A stretch of DNA of 64,000 nucleotides from Hymenolepis diminuta (taxonomy: Eukaryota; Platyhelminthes; Cestoda; Cyclophyllidea; Hymenolepididae). The translations under genes and the position numbers were made by a program. The stretch is taken from contig CAADRB010000053.1 of the NCBI GenBank assembly GCA_900708905.1, forward strand, positions 496,001-560,000, in the 5' to 3' direction. The notes below the pieces were generated by a model. That model worked only from the letters and a program-made list of their open reading frames with translations, was not told the origin of the DNA and did not search any database. Below are positions 49,768 to 60,756 of this stretch, one piece after another (within the stretch, counting starts at the first letter, position 1; every line of letters begins with the position of its first letter).

Positions 49768-50516
49768 TACCACTTTCGGTGCAAAATAAAGCATTGTTTC
49801 ACCTTCCTTTTGTTCTCTAATTCCTACTTCAGGTTTATGGCTCATCACTCGAAAAGAGGGACCTTCCGAAGGAATGGTGAAAATTATAGATTTCAAAGTA
49901 AATTGCAGATAACTGAGAAAGTTACACAGTAGGTTCTATATTGAAAGACATCATACTGCCTAAGAAATAAGTGTTTAAAATAAATTATTCTAATTTAACA
50001 TGAAGCTCTCCTTTGAAGTAGACAACCAACAAATTATTCCCTTTGATTTATCGGGCATTAGCCTTAGCTGAAAGAGGTGTGATATGCATAGACTTTCGGA
50101 GTTATCGGGAAAAGAGAAGACATTGGCGAATCTATCATCACAAACTCAGACTTATTCTGCTAGTTGGTTGGTATCTTTATCCTGCAAATGGATGATACAA
50201 GAATATTGTGAAAGACGAATAGTCGCGAAATTATGTAAAAAAAGTCACCCAGGTTTTCTTTAAGAAAGGAAAAGTCTGAAGGAATTTGATCTTTAAAAGG
50301 TTGATTGGAAAATTTCTAAATTACATATTTTTGCTCTGCTACGTTAAATAAAAGAGTTTTATTCGCCTAAGAAAGAATTCTAAATCTCAATTTCAAAGCC
50401 ATAATTCCCGCTATTTCTTTAATTCAGGTATGCAACTCAGGAAAGTCTCAAATTTCATTTAAATACAAGTACATTTTCAGAATGAATTACAAATGTTTCA
50501 ACGAATGATGCCTCAC

Positions 50517-50767
50517 CTCCCGGACGGTTTTGGATTCCCGAGAATAATATTCCGCATCCCTGTTGAAACAGCGCTCCATATGTATGTCTGCGCTTCCACT
50601 TGTTTCTCCAATAATCTATTGTATTCATCGGAATCCTTATTCTTCATATTTAGAAGTGTGTTTTGTATGGTTCGCGTTGTATTACATGCAGCGAAGAATG
50701 CTCTCTTATCTTCGATTTCATCCATAAAGTTATAGGCTCGATCAATCATTTGCTGATAGTCTTCCAT
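50517..50767 (-). CDS. gene B exon 1, first coding exon (unidentified protein)
   Basis: This is 83 codons plus two bases, from ATG to the donor CCGGGAG|GTGAGG; the frame meets a stop right after the donor. It starts MEDYQQMIDRAYNFMDEIED, continues with an Ala/Phe/Cys helix (KRAFFAACNTTRTIQNTLL), a charged segment (NMKNKDSDEYNRLLEKQVE), and ends IWSAVSTGMRNIILGNPKPSG. The sequence is helix-rich, with no signal peptide or membrane span, so the product is probably cytosolic or nuclear. I do not recognise the family. Codon use is clearly distinct from its flanks. The short 5' distance to a TATCGATA/TATA region supports this ATG. The gene runs leftward through exons at 43559 and 38458 and spans at least 12.3 kb. 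Confidence 0.65.
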
Positions 50768-50910
50768 GTTGTCCGGATCCGTGGAATGTTATATATATCG
50801 ATAAAACGTGCTTATATGGGTTTTTTCATCTACCTCTCATTTGGGGATTTACGCTAGAGTGACTCATTTGGTGTTAGGGTCCACGTATATCTATGACCTT
50901 AGAGGTCAAA
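50768..50910 (-). promoter_or_regulatory. gene B promoter region
   Basis: Within 140 bases upstream of the gene B start codon lie TATCGATA at 50796-50803 (identical to the DRE bound by DREF in Drosophila housekeeping promoters), the TATA-like CATATAAG at 50812-50819, and an everted repeat TGACCT-TAG-AGGTCA at 50894-50908. The DRE and TATA-like boxes sit 29 to 52 bases before the ATG, so the 5' leader would be very short. The motif matches are exact; their use as a promoter is inferred from position. Confidence 0.5.
50894..50908. promoter_or_regulatory. everted repeat of nuclear-receptor half-sites (ER3)
   Basis: TGACCT and AGGTCA are perfect half-sites of the nuclear hormone receptor type, arranged back to back with a 3-base spacer. 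The site is palindromic, about 127 bases upstream of the gene B ATG. Confidence 0.5.
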
Positions 50911-53900
50911 CGTGCGTTGATAACCTATGTGGATGTGGTCAGTCAAATGACTTATTACTATCTGAGACTTAATCGATTAGGGGACCGTTAAGGACTTTAA
51001 TAGGAAGCAGATAATGTAGCTCTAGTATCAAAAATCCAATTTTTTATTTCCGCAAACGTTTAGAGTTCTCGCTTCCCATAAGAAATAAAATTCTCTTTGA
51101 AATCTCTGTAACTAACTATGAATGCAATCTGACCTCTTTCAGTTTGTTCTTAGTGGCATCGAAATTGCAATTATCGTAATATGAAACAGTTGTAGTTCAT
51201 AAATCCCATTTTATCTCACGGATGGACGTTTTGATATATTAACTTTTTCCAACTTTTCATTTTAAAACTTTTCCTCCTTTTATCTCACTTTATAATATGT
51301 TCCCTGAAGACTTTAGGTTGTTACCCAGTGCTTTTGAACTATCTGATATTAGGCATGAACATTCTGCAACAGAAGTAAAGAGAAAGGGGAATATATGAAG
51401 TGATACATCAGTTCTTTCAAAGAATCAGTCTGATCACCATCAAAATTAGTCTCATGAAAATATAGCTCATTTACAATACTTTCAAGGCAGATGCTATTTA
51501 TTACAATTAAAGTAATCTTCACTTATTTTCATATATTATTCAATTGTATAACAGCAAGTTAGGCTCAAAGAATAGACGATTTTGATATTTTTAAGCTGCG
51601 TTTTGAGAAGTCTAGTTGATCTGATTCCAACCTATATAACAAAGACATAAATAGCAAACAGGTAAAACTGAAAGCAGATGGGGGAAAAACGGTGTTGCAG
51701 ATTTGCGCAGAAGTTTTTAGTCCTGTCTGCTTGGTGGTTAAATGCCATACAATCTGGGCAATCACTAAGAAGAAGTTCATCCAAGATCATTTTTCCATTT
51801 ATAGTAAAATTTGAAACATTTAAAATTTTCTATATTTTGATAAAGTATTTTTATGCTAGAAGTGCTTATATAGCGTGATGCCTCGATAAGAAACTTTAAA
51901 AAAGATTTTACCGACAGTAGATTTTTTGCAAAGTCGTAAGTACAATACCTTAATAAGTTATTTGGATTGCTTCTTTATTCATATGAGGAGGATGCTTCAT
52001 TAATAAAACGCCTTATCTAAGGCCACAATCACAATAGCTACTCGTAATAATATCCTTTTATACCTTTAAACTATTTATAATTTCACTTTAAGTTCTGCAT
52101 TTTGTAATTTCGTTTAATTTAAAATTGTGATAAAAATTTCATATTGAAAAAAGTTGACCATTTAAAGATTGCTTGAAGAAGAAAGCACTTCTTGATTATA
52201 GACCTTCTATAAATCAAACATTAAAATTGTTCTATAATATAAGAGTTATCTGCGAGATTTTTGGGTAGAAGAAAGTTAATCAAAATGCGTCTGTAGGGCT
52301 TAATGCTAATGCTATGGATTAAAAGAAATCGCAAGTTAAATTTTTAGTTGAAGACAAACTGGAGAGATGAATCAAAGCCGTCAAAATAGTAAATAACGTC
52401 AAATTGGTCTTTTGATAGAATATGGAAGAAAATTCAACACCAAAATAAGGTAAATATGGGAAATGCTGTGATAAAGAATAATATCAGAGAATTTTGGATA
52501 ATTTCCGTCACCTTCCTATTTCTCTCTGTGATAAATCTCGAAGGCATAAATGTTGAATCACCAGGAAATATATGTTGGATGAGATATGTTACAAATTTTG
52601 ATATGAAAGTTGAAAGAATTGTCATGCATGCTAAGAGTAGAAATTGTAATAGTAATGATATTCATAAATGACTGAAGGAATCTGATTGTCTTTAAGACTC
52701 TGCAGTCATCTTGTGGGGCCAAAAGAATCGTGTATGCTGCGTTTGGCATCTGAAAAACTTTGGCAAGACCTGAATATACACTGACTGCTTATTCACATTT
52801 GGCTTAGCCGCCATCTAATTTGAAATTATAGTGGGTCATAGAAATAAAATGTCTCATAATAAAAGTTACCGAAACCAATTTCCAACAAAATCATTTATTT
52901 CACAACACTAAAATTGATTTCTTCTAAGCCATTTTAAAAGAGATTAGAGATGCGATTAAGTATAGAAGGTGAAAATAAAACAAATGTCTCTGATTTTGTT
53001 TACCATTAAACGCCAAGAAAAACTAATTTGTTTGTGTCTGTTTGGAAGTGGGACACTTAATCAGTGATAATAAAATTTTTATGTTTAGAAACCTAGTAAT
53101 AGGTCAACCTCGTTTATCCTTACCTATGTCTGAAATACATTCTAGGTACATCAAAGAGTATGAATACCTAAATTAAAAATTTTCAGTACTAACATACAAA
53201 TATACATTTTTAATACTTCTTCTCTGATTTGGTAAAAAGTTACTTTGGCATTTGCATAACTATCAGAATAAAATATAAAAGTATTGTTAACAAAGTGGTA
53301 ATGCAGTTCGGCAAACACGAGTAGCGAATTCGAAATTGAAATCAAGGTAACTTCTCTTTCATATTCATCAAATATTTTAATATATGACGACTTTTCTCTT
53401 TATGGAACAGATAATTTTATATGTTCCATAAAGTTTGAACAAAGACAATTACGGAATACATTCTGCACTGTGGATGTGAAAGAAGAAATTTTTAAGTTCA
53501 ACATACAGATTAAATACTACTTTTTATTAAGGCGATATTGAATACCCCCTTTTTCCAAACGGTAATCCCTCATCGTCTGTAAAATAACTTCTGCGAAAAA
53601 ATGAAAATTTAAAATTTTCTTTTTGCAGTTTTCTTTTTGATGATTGTAAATCTAAGGGTGAACGAAATGTATTTCCCATCATCTAAAATAACCTAAAGTG
53701 GACCTTATTACGCTGCGGTATACTAAATTCATATAGGCTAAACACATTCTGCTACCTTTACAACTGAAAAGAAAAATCCTGCTTCCGTAATCTGGAAACA
53801 ACCCTGTAATCTGATATATGGAACTGACACCAATACTTGATCTTTTAAAGAGTACCACTTTGTGTTCATTTGTAATCAGACAGATTTATGACAAAAAAAG

Positions 53901-54792
53901 GATGCAAAAGTTAATAAAACAGTGCGAAAAGAAATTGTTACTCTCAAAAACCTGCATCGACTTCAATATTAAGCGATCGTAAAAATTATATTTCAAACAC
54001 TAAGAGAGTCCAATCAAAACTTGAGTTTTTTAGAAATCCTTTTTTCCCTTTATTAGGCATTGCATTAAGAGCTGGATACTCCATGTTCAACTCCCATCTT
54101 TAGTATCAATTTTCCTTTAAATAAATGAAAAGAAAATTCCGCAGAGAATTTGCTGCGGATAGTTTGTTTGATGAGCTTTTTCAGTTATAGTCACCCAATA
54201 AAGTTTACAGATCATTTAATCGACTTTATCTATTTTATTTAACGGAGAAGTCAAAATTTGAAAATTTGGTCTAATAAGACTATTGCTAGATATGGAATTT
54301 ACTAATCAATGCGGAGTTATCAGATTTGTTCGTTTCGAGTTAGATCTAACGCTCAAAGCCATGGATAAACAGTTTTCGTCGGGAAGCGTTGGATAGTAAA
54401 GAATAACTTTTATTCAGAACAATTTAAATCAATAATTTATTTTTTATTAATCATAAAATTCATATTTTTGTTGAAAATTGCTAAATTGCAGAGGAAAATC
54501 CAACATTAAGGTAGTTACGCAATATTATTTATGTCTAACTTTTGCAGGCAATTTTGGGAGGCTGGTATAATTTATAACATCTAGGTGGTATATTTCAATA
54601 TAGTAAAAATTAAGAATAGATTGCATTATTTGAACTTGATGACTTATAATATGAAATAAATCCATATTTGCGCAGCGCAGTCAAAGGAAGAAATTTGAAC
54701 TAGAAATAAGTTTTAAATATCAGTTAAAACTGGAATAATGAACACGTCACGAAACGATTTAATCATTATTGGCTTTTATTATACAATCAATT
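50911..54792. other. intergenic DNA, no recognised gene
   Basis: AT-rich sequence with several unsupported frames (51565-51878, 52434-52749, 53151-53345). The only clear structure is the hairpin at 53398-53433. Confidence 0.5.
53398..53433. repeat. perfect inverted repeat, 12-bp arms
   Basis: CTTTATGGAACA and TGTTCCATAAAG are separated by 12 AT-rich bases. Uninterrupted 12-bp arms are unusual for chance. It could be a small hairpin RNA or the ends of a tiny palindromic insertion. No flanking duplication is seen. Confidence 0.8.
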
Positions 54793-55050
54793 AGTGGGAA
54801 ACAACTGACATCGAATGACTAAAAATTTCCATAAATGATAAAGGGAGCGGATCAAAAGATACAACAAGTGACATCAAGGTGAAAAAGATTCTTCAACTGA
54901 TTTTTGAACTTGGGCTGAACAATACTTACCAAGTGGGTAGTTCTCGTTCCAAAATTCAAATTTCATGATTCGTTCCCTGGATTGCAGCTGGTGCTTGCCT
55001 ACGGTATTCGGTGCTCACCCGCCTGTGTTATTCAGTCGGTAAGGGTTGGT
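54793..55050 (+). repeat. interspersed repeat family 1, copy 6
   Basis: The best-preserved copy. Its blocks are GTGGGAAACAACTGACATCG, GATAAAGGGAGCGGATCAAA, TTTTTGAACTTGGGCTGAAC, AATACTTACCAAGTGGGTAG, CAAATTTCATGATTCG, CCCTGGATTGCAGCTGGTGC, and TCGGTGCTCACCCGCC. Copies 1 to 5 can each be aligned to parts of it. Length is at least 250 bp. It has no coding capacity. Confidence 0.6.
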
Positions 55051-58000
55051 CTTGATGCTTCATATATGTGCACATAATATTATTTATAACTTGATCAAAT
55101 CAGAAGTCATGCATATGATTTTGACCTATCATCCTGCATTTTCCGGACTTTTAAAAGAAAGGAATTGAACTCTTAAGACCGACCATATTAGTTATTTAAT
55201 TCAATAAAGTCTAAACCCCGTGGAAAAGAATTTACTCAGTAATTCAAGGGACAAATCATGAAAGTGCATTTTAGAATTTGAAATGGTTAGTCACCAATTG
55301 AGATAATATTTCTCCCCTGAAATCCAAAAATTGCAAAACAGACTTAATCCGATACTCTGTCTTTATTCACGGCATTCCTTTAACTCCCTTCTCTTTATCT
55401 CAAATGGGACTTTACTGCATTTTCGTGATGTTTTTTCACCTTGTCGTGGGTCGTTGTAATAAATGCCAGGTATCAGAAATCTATGAATTTGCTAAACATT
55501 TCAAAATCCAATGTATGTATGACAGCTCAAATCTATTTTCTTATAAATTCGAGTTCATTAAACAAAATTCGAGAAACAAATTAAAGAACCAAAAAGATAA
55601 TACTGTCAATTCCAAATTACTGTTAATTATATAAGTGATCACCATGCAAGCATTCCATATCCTTTATCGCTCCTTGAAAACCTCCATTAAAACATGAAAA
55701 GCTTCATTCAGAGGTGTTACATGGTTTCTAACTGCCATAATATCTCAGTAAACCATATTTTATACTTTTGATGCAAACACTTTTGTGAATTTTTAACGTG
55801 AAACTGATCTGAATTGTAGTTTCAAGTTGAGATTTATTTACTGAAATGTGCATTATAATTATGAATAAAAGACTCTCACTTTCGATTCCTATTTAAGTTT
55901 GAATCACTGACACAAAGAAAGATGTATGTATGGTAATCAATTTAAATTGTAAAAACCCCTATTTCGAGCTAAAACATCTCTAACATGAAGCTAATTGAAT
56001 TTTTGCTCTGCAAGAAAAATTATTCTTAGCCAGGTTAAAGTGAAAATTATTCATTGTAATGATGAGTCGCTTTGAATGATATTTCAGAAAGTTTAGAACA
56101 CTACAGTAAAGGAAGGAAGATGCTTTCAGATACAAAAAATTGATAAAGTTACCAGAAATGTATTCTTTGTTCGTTTTTCTTCTTTATTTTGATGCGTCAC
56201 TCATCTTATTTACGGTATCATTTTGTATAAATAACAATTTTGTATTCTGAGTTACGTCCAGAATAGACTGTTCTGATAACTCCCCTTTGTTTATGTCTGC
56301 TAAACTATGTGAAGTAGACCCCCAAAACGGAGTACTTGAATTGAATAGACGTATTCAGTTACTCTCAAATCTTTCGACCTCGAAGTGCAATGGGACTGGC
56401 AATATAGCGGTTTTTGGAATGGAAGTTTTGGTCCACCCAGTCTTGACGGCTGTTGGCTTAATACTGGGGCCATTTTAGAAGCGCTAGTGAGCTGTAATTC
56501 AGCGCCGCTGCAATTTAAATATGCATATGAAAAGGAATTATAAATTAATCACATTTCTTTGGACAGGAACGTAAAAATAAGGATACTAGATCACAGCAAA
56601 TAAAATTATTTTTTTAAACTAAAAGTGAAATATTTTAATGAATAAGTCAAGTTTCAATGGCGATTAAAATTTTATGCTGTGTTATTTCTTAGGCGATTAT
56701 AAAAGTTCATAACTAAAAGCTGATACCATAGATTCTTAAAGGGGGAATATTTGCTAATGTCTAAGTATTTTAAACCAATTCCTACTGATTGCAATCCGAA
56801 ATTTAACTTATGTTGAATTAAGTATATTTTTCGTTTGAATAAACACAAATATATTAATTGATTTCTCTCTACGTTTACATATTTTCGCCATGTATTAAAA
56901 TACGCAATGTTGTTCGCTGCAGGTCAGGACGATTAGGCCATTTAATTTAAAGTAATAAAATTAATTAATGGTTAAAAGTTAAGTTTTGATTTGTTGAACT
57001 TATACGAGTTTATATCATTCTGCTAGTTTCTTCATTCACAAGTTTTAGCTTATGCCGAATGGTGCGTCTTCTTCGTTGGGTGCAAAATTTATGTCTTCAT
57101 TTAATGAACAGCGATATTATTGAGATTATTGTGAAAGCAGCCAATCAAACCTGTCAGGGGCAGATTCCAATGAATAGCAAATCAAAGCCATGGTATGAAA
57201 GTGCGTAAAGTCGAAATATAATGACAAAAATTATCAAATATTTTTTTGACAAAAGTAATAGTTCATTTTGATTTTCCTCCCACCATTGTTTAAAATAACG
57301 ATCATCCCTTAAATTGCTGCTATAACCTAATTTGATTTACAATGTTCAGTATATGCTCTGACTGTAATGAATATTTCTTATGGCAACAAGTCATTGTCGA
57401 ATTTACATTTACGACTTTATAGTTCGAACGTCAAAGCAGAATATTAATAAAATAAAATTTGGAATAAAGGAAAGTATAGCGGTTATTTTTTTTAGTATTT
57501 CAATAACTTTTAAGTTGACTTATTTACATGTGAAAATAAATCTTATAGTAATCTTAAATTATTCAAATAAATGAGTTGAGGCTTAAAGATCACTTAAAGG
57601 TGATTGTAGATCATCTTTAATATATTGATAAAAATTAAGATAGATGTCCTTGAAATAGGACAGAAGTGATTTGCGTCAAAAATTGTTTAAATTACTGTCA
57701 CACAATTTACACTTCAATTTAAATCTTTGATAAACATTATATTTTAACAGCTTTTAGTTAAAAATGTTGTTTTCTCTTAATTAAAAGCCGTTAATTGTAT
57801 CTAAAGTTATTTTATTCAATTACTGAGATCAGCTATTACCACTTTTCTTAAATGCCACAAATACGCACTTTTTCGACTTTTATAAAAACCAGACAAAGTA
57901 AAGAATATACATTTTCAGGCAAAAATCACCATAAATTATTAATAAAACAAATTTGTTTTTTGTATTTACACTTGCCGATACTTAGAAACCATTTACGCTC

Positions 58001-58271
58001 TAATACTTAAGTGTGCAAAATGACCATAATTAGGAAATAATAGTTATAAAAGAATGTATTGAAACAGCATAGAAAAATAAATCAAGGTTTTATTATTAGT
58101 TCAATCCTTTCTAACCAATCACAACCCCACGGTTAATACATAAATGGATTCTTTATCACACAAGTAATGGTCTTGATCTAGTCTTATCTAGTTATTCAGT
58201 CTTCTCTCTCCCATTGGAGTCTAAGCTACTGCATCATGTCCCATAACAGTGGACCGACTGAACTTTATTTC
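55051..58271. other. intergenic DNA, no recognised gene
   Basis: Frames at 55404-55634, 56287-56478 and 57380-57574 carry no motif. Around 57060-57190 a plus-strand frame reads VKAANQTCQGQIPMNSKSKP. This faintly resembles the linker between endonuclease and reverse transcriptase of LINEs (AA---IPRG-----P-W) and may be a small LINE scrap. Confidence 0.4.
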
Positions 58272-58348
58272 TGCTATATTACCGAGTTTTCTAGATTGTT
58301 GGCTCTGCAAGATTATTACCGGAACTCCTAGTTGGTTACGTCATAGCA
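58272..58348 (+). repeat. 5' LTR remnant (U5-side 77 bp)
   Basis: The sequence from TGCTATATTACCGAGTTTTC to TACGTCATAGCA is repeated at 60975-61052 with roughly 90% identity and one 1-bp indel. It ends in CA just before the TGGCGAC primer-binding-like site, the expected position. Upstream of 58272 the two LTRs no longer align, so U3 of this copy is lost or replaced. Confidence 0.75.
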
Positions 58349-58351
58349 AAG

Positions 58352-58358
58352 TGGCGAC
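58352..58358 (+). other. primer-binding-site-like motif
   Basis: TGGCGAC lies three bases after the LTR end. Sites of the form TGGCGAC- or TGGCGCC-, complementary to a tRNA 3' end, prime minus-strand synthesis in many Ty3/gypsy elements. Only 7 bases are clear, so the primer tRNA cannot be named. Confidence 0.45.
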
Positions 58359-58423
58359 TATCGAATGATGGACTCAATCGAAACTGCCAAAATTGCGGTC
58401 ATTGTCCAATGCATCATGGAACA

Positions 58424-59026
58424 ATGAATCTGCCCAAACATGATAAAGATCCAGAAGACTTCATTAAGAATGTTGGTGAGTTCCATTATGAACCCTCTAT
58501 AGGTGAAATTTTTATGACATGGTACGCTCGCTATCAGGATATTTACGAAAATTGAATGGCAGGGTTACCGAACGAAATGAGGATCAACATGCTGCTGCGG
58601 AAATTCAGCAAAAACGACCATGATCTCTATCTAGCATACCTCCTTCCACTCTCGCCAAAGGATTTCACATTTGAGGAAACGATCGAAAAGTGCGGAAAGG
58701 TGTTTGGCGATAATACCTCGCTTTTCAATAGGCTTTTTAAGTGCCCAAATTTGGCCATACGCGAAGGTGAAGTCATTCACAAGTATGCAGCCACTGTGAA
58801 TCGAATGTGTAATGCATTCTCGTACGGACCGCTAAAGAAAGATCAGTTCAGGTGCCTTGTATTCGTCCAGGATCTTCGTTTGCCGTTTTATGCGGAAATT
58901 CACCTGAAACTGTTGTCCCTTTTAGATAAAAATCTAGATATTATGTTGCATCATCTGGTAGATGAACATAATAACTTTCGAAGCCTCATTGCCTACTCAA
59001 ATAGGGTCGAAAGTAATGAAACTTGA
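58424..59026 (+). pseudogene. gypsy Gag polyprotein, interrupted
   Basis: Gag forms the particle that packages the element RNA. The reading frame opens MNLPKHDKDPEDFIKNVGEF, stops at TGA (58553-58555), and resumes in the same frame from 58556 to 59026. Family hallmarks are FMTWYARYQDIY, MRINMLLRKFSKNDHDLY, DFTFEETIEKCGKVFGDN, SLFNRLFKCPNL and LKKDQFRCLVFVQDL, in the usual spacing. Except for the single in-frame stop it is well preserved. The stop comes where the family has a short acidic loop, so one substitution is enough to explain it. Downstream it runs by frameshift into the zinc-knuckle region. Confidence 0.8.
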
Positions 59027-59108
59027 GCATATCAGATCAAGAAGCCCAAAATCAACCGAATGCCCGAAAATAAACGTACGCCGTAGGCGCATCCTCAGAG
59101 CCAACACA

Positions 59109-59580
59109 CGAATCCGAAGAGAAATAAACCGAAGTGTCGATTTTGTGGCGATTCTTACTTCCCTAGGGACTATCCTTTCTGTAAACATCGGTGTCAGGAC
59201 TGCAATTCGTACGGTCAAAAGGAAGGATTCTGTCAGAGCAGTCAACACCGACCGTATACGGACCACAAGAGAGGTCGATTTAAGAACCAAAATCGTCAAG
59301 CGCATGGTGTACTAACCACCATGCAGGTTAATGTAAGTAGGCGTCGCTATGTAACCTCTCGCATTAACGGAAAAGATATAAAGTTACAAGTTGACACCGG
59401 ATCAGACATCACCATAGTTTCACGGGAGGCGTGGAAATCTCAGTCGCCCCAAGCTAGATAAAGTTCCCTTTAAAATATCTAGTGCCTCAGGTGATGCAGT
59501 GCAACTGTCGGGCGTGATGAAATGTGAGGCTACCTTCAAAGGTAAAGCCGTCGCGACTGTATGCTATGTGGCTGATTGAG
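59109..59580 (+). pseudogene. gypsy zinc knuckles and aspartic protease
   Basis: In one frame ending at TAA (59458-59460) there is a double Cys/His knuckle (CRFCGDSYFPRDYPFCKHRC, then CQDCNSYGQKEGFC) followed by the protease active site LQVDTGSDITIVS at about 59385-59425. The family usually has a His in the second knuckle (GHKEGYC); here it is Gln. After a one-base shift the protease continues (DKVPFKISSASGD, GVMKCEATFKGKAVATVCYV) to a TGA near 59577, then DTNLVGLDWIDMFDVLKP. The protease cleaves the polyprotein in intact relatives; this copy could not be made whole. Confidence 0.75.
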
Positions 59581-59919
59581 ACACCAATCTCGTCGGGTTG
59601 GATTGGATAGACATGTTCGATGTCCTCAAGCCGAAAGTACGAAGTATAACCAGCCCACATGCACGAATAAAAGAGAAGTTTCGGAGAACGGAGGATCTCG
59701 ACCAAGCTAATTGTCTGTCTCCTCTCATCGAAAATCAATCTGCGAAAAATGAAGAAACGGTGGTCGCGTCCGTGTCGTTTGAAAGAGATGTACAACACAT
59801 ATTGGCAGAGTCGATTCAAAACACTCCGATATCAGCAGAGGAAATACGAAAGGAAACGGAGAAAGATGCGGTCCCACAACAAGCAGCAAAGAAGCCCATT
59901 CGCCAAGATCCTGGACTAT

Positions 59920-60740
59920 GTCCACAAACGGAAACCCTGTGGATCAAGTTACATGTCCAATTCGCGGGTTCGGTAAGTGGTATTACCTATTTAGTTGTTG
60001 TTGATTCATATTTTAAATGGCCAGAAGTAGTACCACTGACCGTGGCGACAAGTGGTACAACGACTGGAGCACTTGGAGCATTTTCTCGACGCACGGGTTG
60101 CCGAAAACTCTAGTTTCTGACAATGGAACACAATTTACGTACCATCCGCAATCGAATGGACTGGCAGAAAGATTCGTCGACACGTTCAAGAGAGGCTTAC
60201 AAAAAGCGAAAGGGGAGGGAACTATAGAAGAAGTATTACAAAATTTCCTGTTGGGATACAGATCGACCCCACATCCTGCGATAGGTGAGAAATCCCCAGC
60301 CGAGATGTTGATGGGTCGAAAGGTGAGAACGGTGCACAAGCGATGCTACCGAAGAAAACCCGATCGGACGGGAAGAGAGAGAATAAAAAGAACGGATTTG
60401 CTGTGAACGCTCCAGTTTATGCTCGTGATTATCGACTGGGTCGCCCGTGGACAGCTGCAATTATCAAAAAAAGGCATGGGAGTATGGTTTATGATGTTGA
60501 GGTTGGTAAGGACACGTGGGTCCGCCACCGTAATTAACTCCGACGAAGACTGGCGGAACCCACTTCTGATAAGCGCTATCTTTCTTTGTATTCATTGGTT
60601 GATGCGTTAAATCTTACTCATGTTCTTCCACCTAGATCTTAGATTGTAGATCAGGTTACGGTTCCATCGCTTACAGCTCGAACAAGATGGAAATCTTCTC
60701 GTATCCAGGTCGATGCGTCGTCGAAAACCTACGGGTGATT
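59920..60740 (+). pseudogene. gypsy integrase, with catalytic losses
   Basis: The integrase core begins LWIKLHVQFAGSVSG. The first catalytic Asp, in the family IHVDFAG, is Gln here. VVDSYFKWPEVVPL follows, then a frameshift to LVSDNGTQFTYHPQSNGLAE. The second Asp and the catalytic Glu are only about 16 residues apart instead of the normal 36, so about 20 residues of the core are deleted. It continues RFVDTFKRGLQKAKGEG, FLLGYRSTPHP and KSPAEMLMGRKVRT, and then in another frame the C-terminal part (VWVRHRNQLRRR-like with a stop) to about 60740. Confidence 0.8.
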
Positions 60741-60745
60741 TGCCT

Positions 60746-60756
60746 AAGGAGAGAGA
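60746..60756 (+). other. polypurine tract
   Basis: AAGGAGAGAGA directly before TGTTAG, the start of the 3' LTR. Such a tract primes plus-strand synthesis and marks the LTR boundary in this class. Confidence 0.6.

Larger units (their letters stand above)
43633..50516 (-). other. intron 1 of gene B, with nested elements
   Basis: Contains the mariner (44780-46071), a possible plus-strand gene start (47335-47487) and a copy of repeat family 2 (49669-49767). The sequence between them is AT-rich and without recognised genes. Confidence 0.5.

Noticed and set aside
57060..57190. Possible LINE linker fragment
   Set aside because: Only VKAANQ, IP and a P-W are suggestive; too little to call a separate element.
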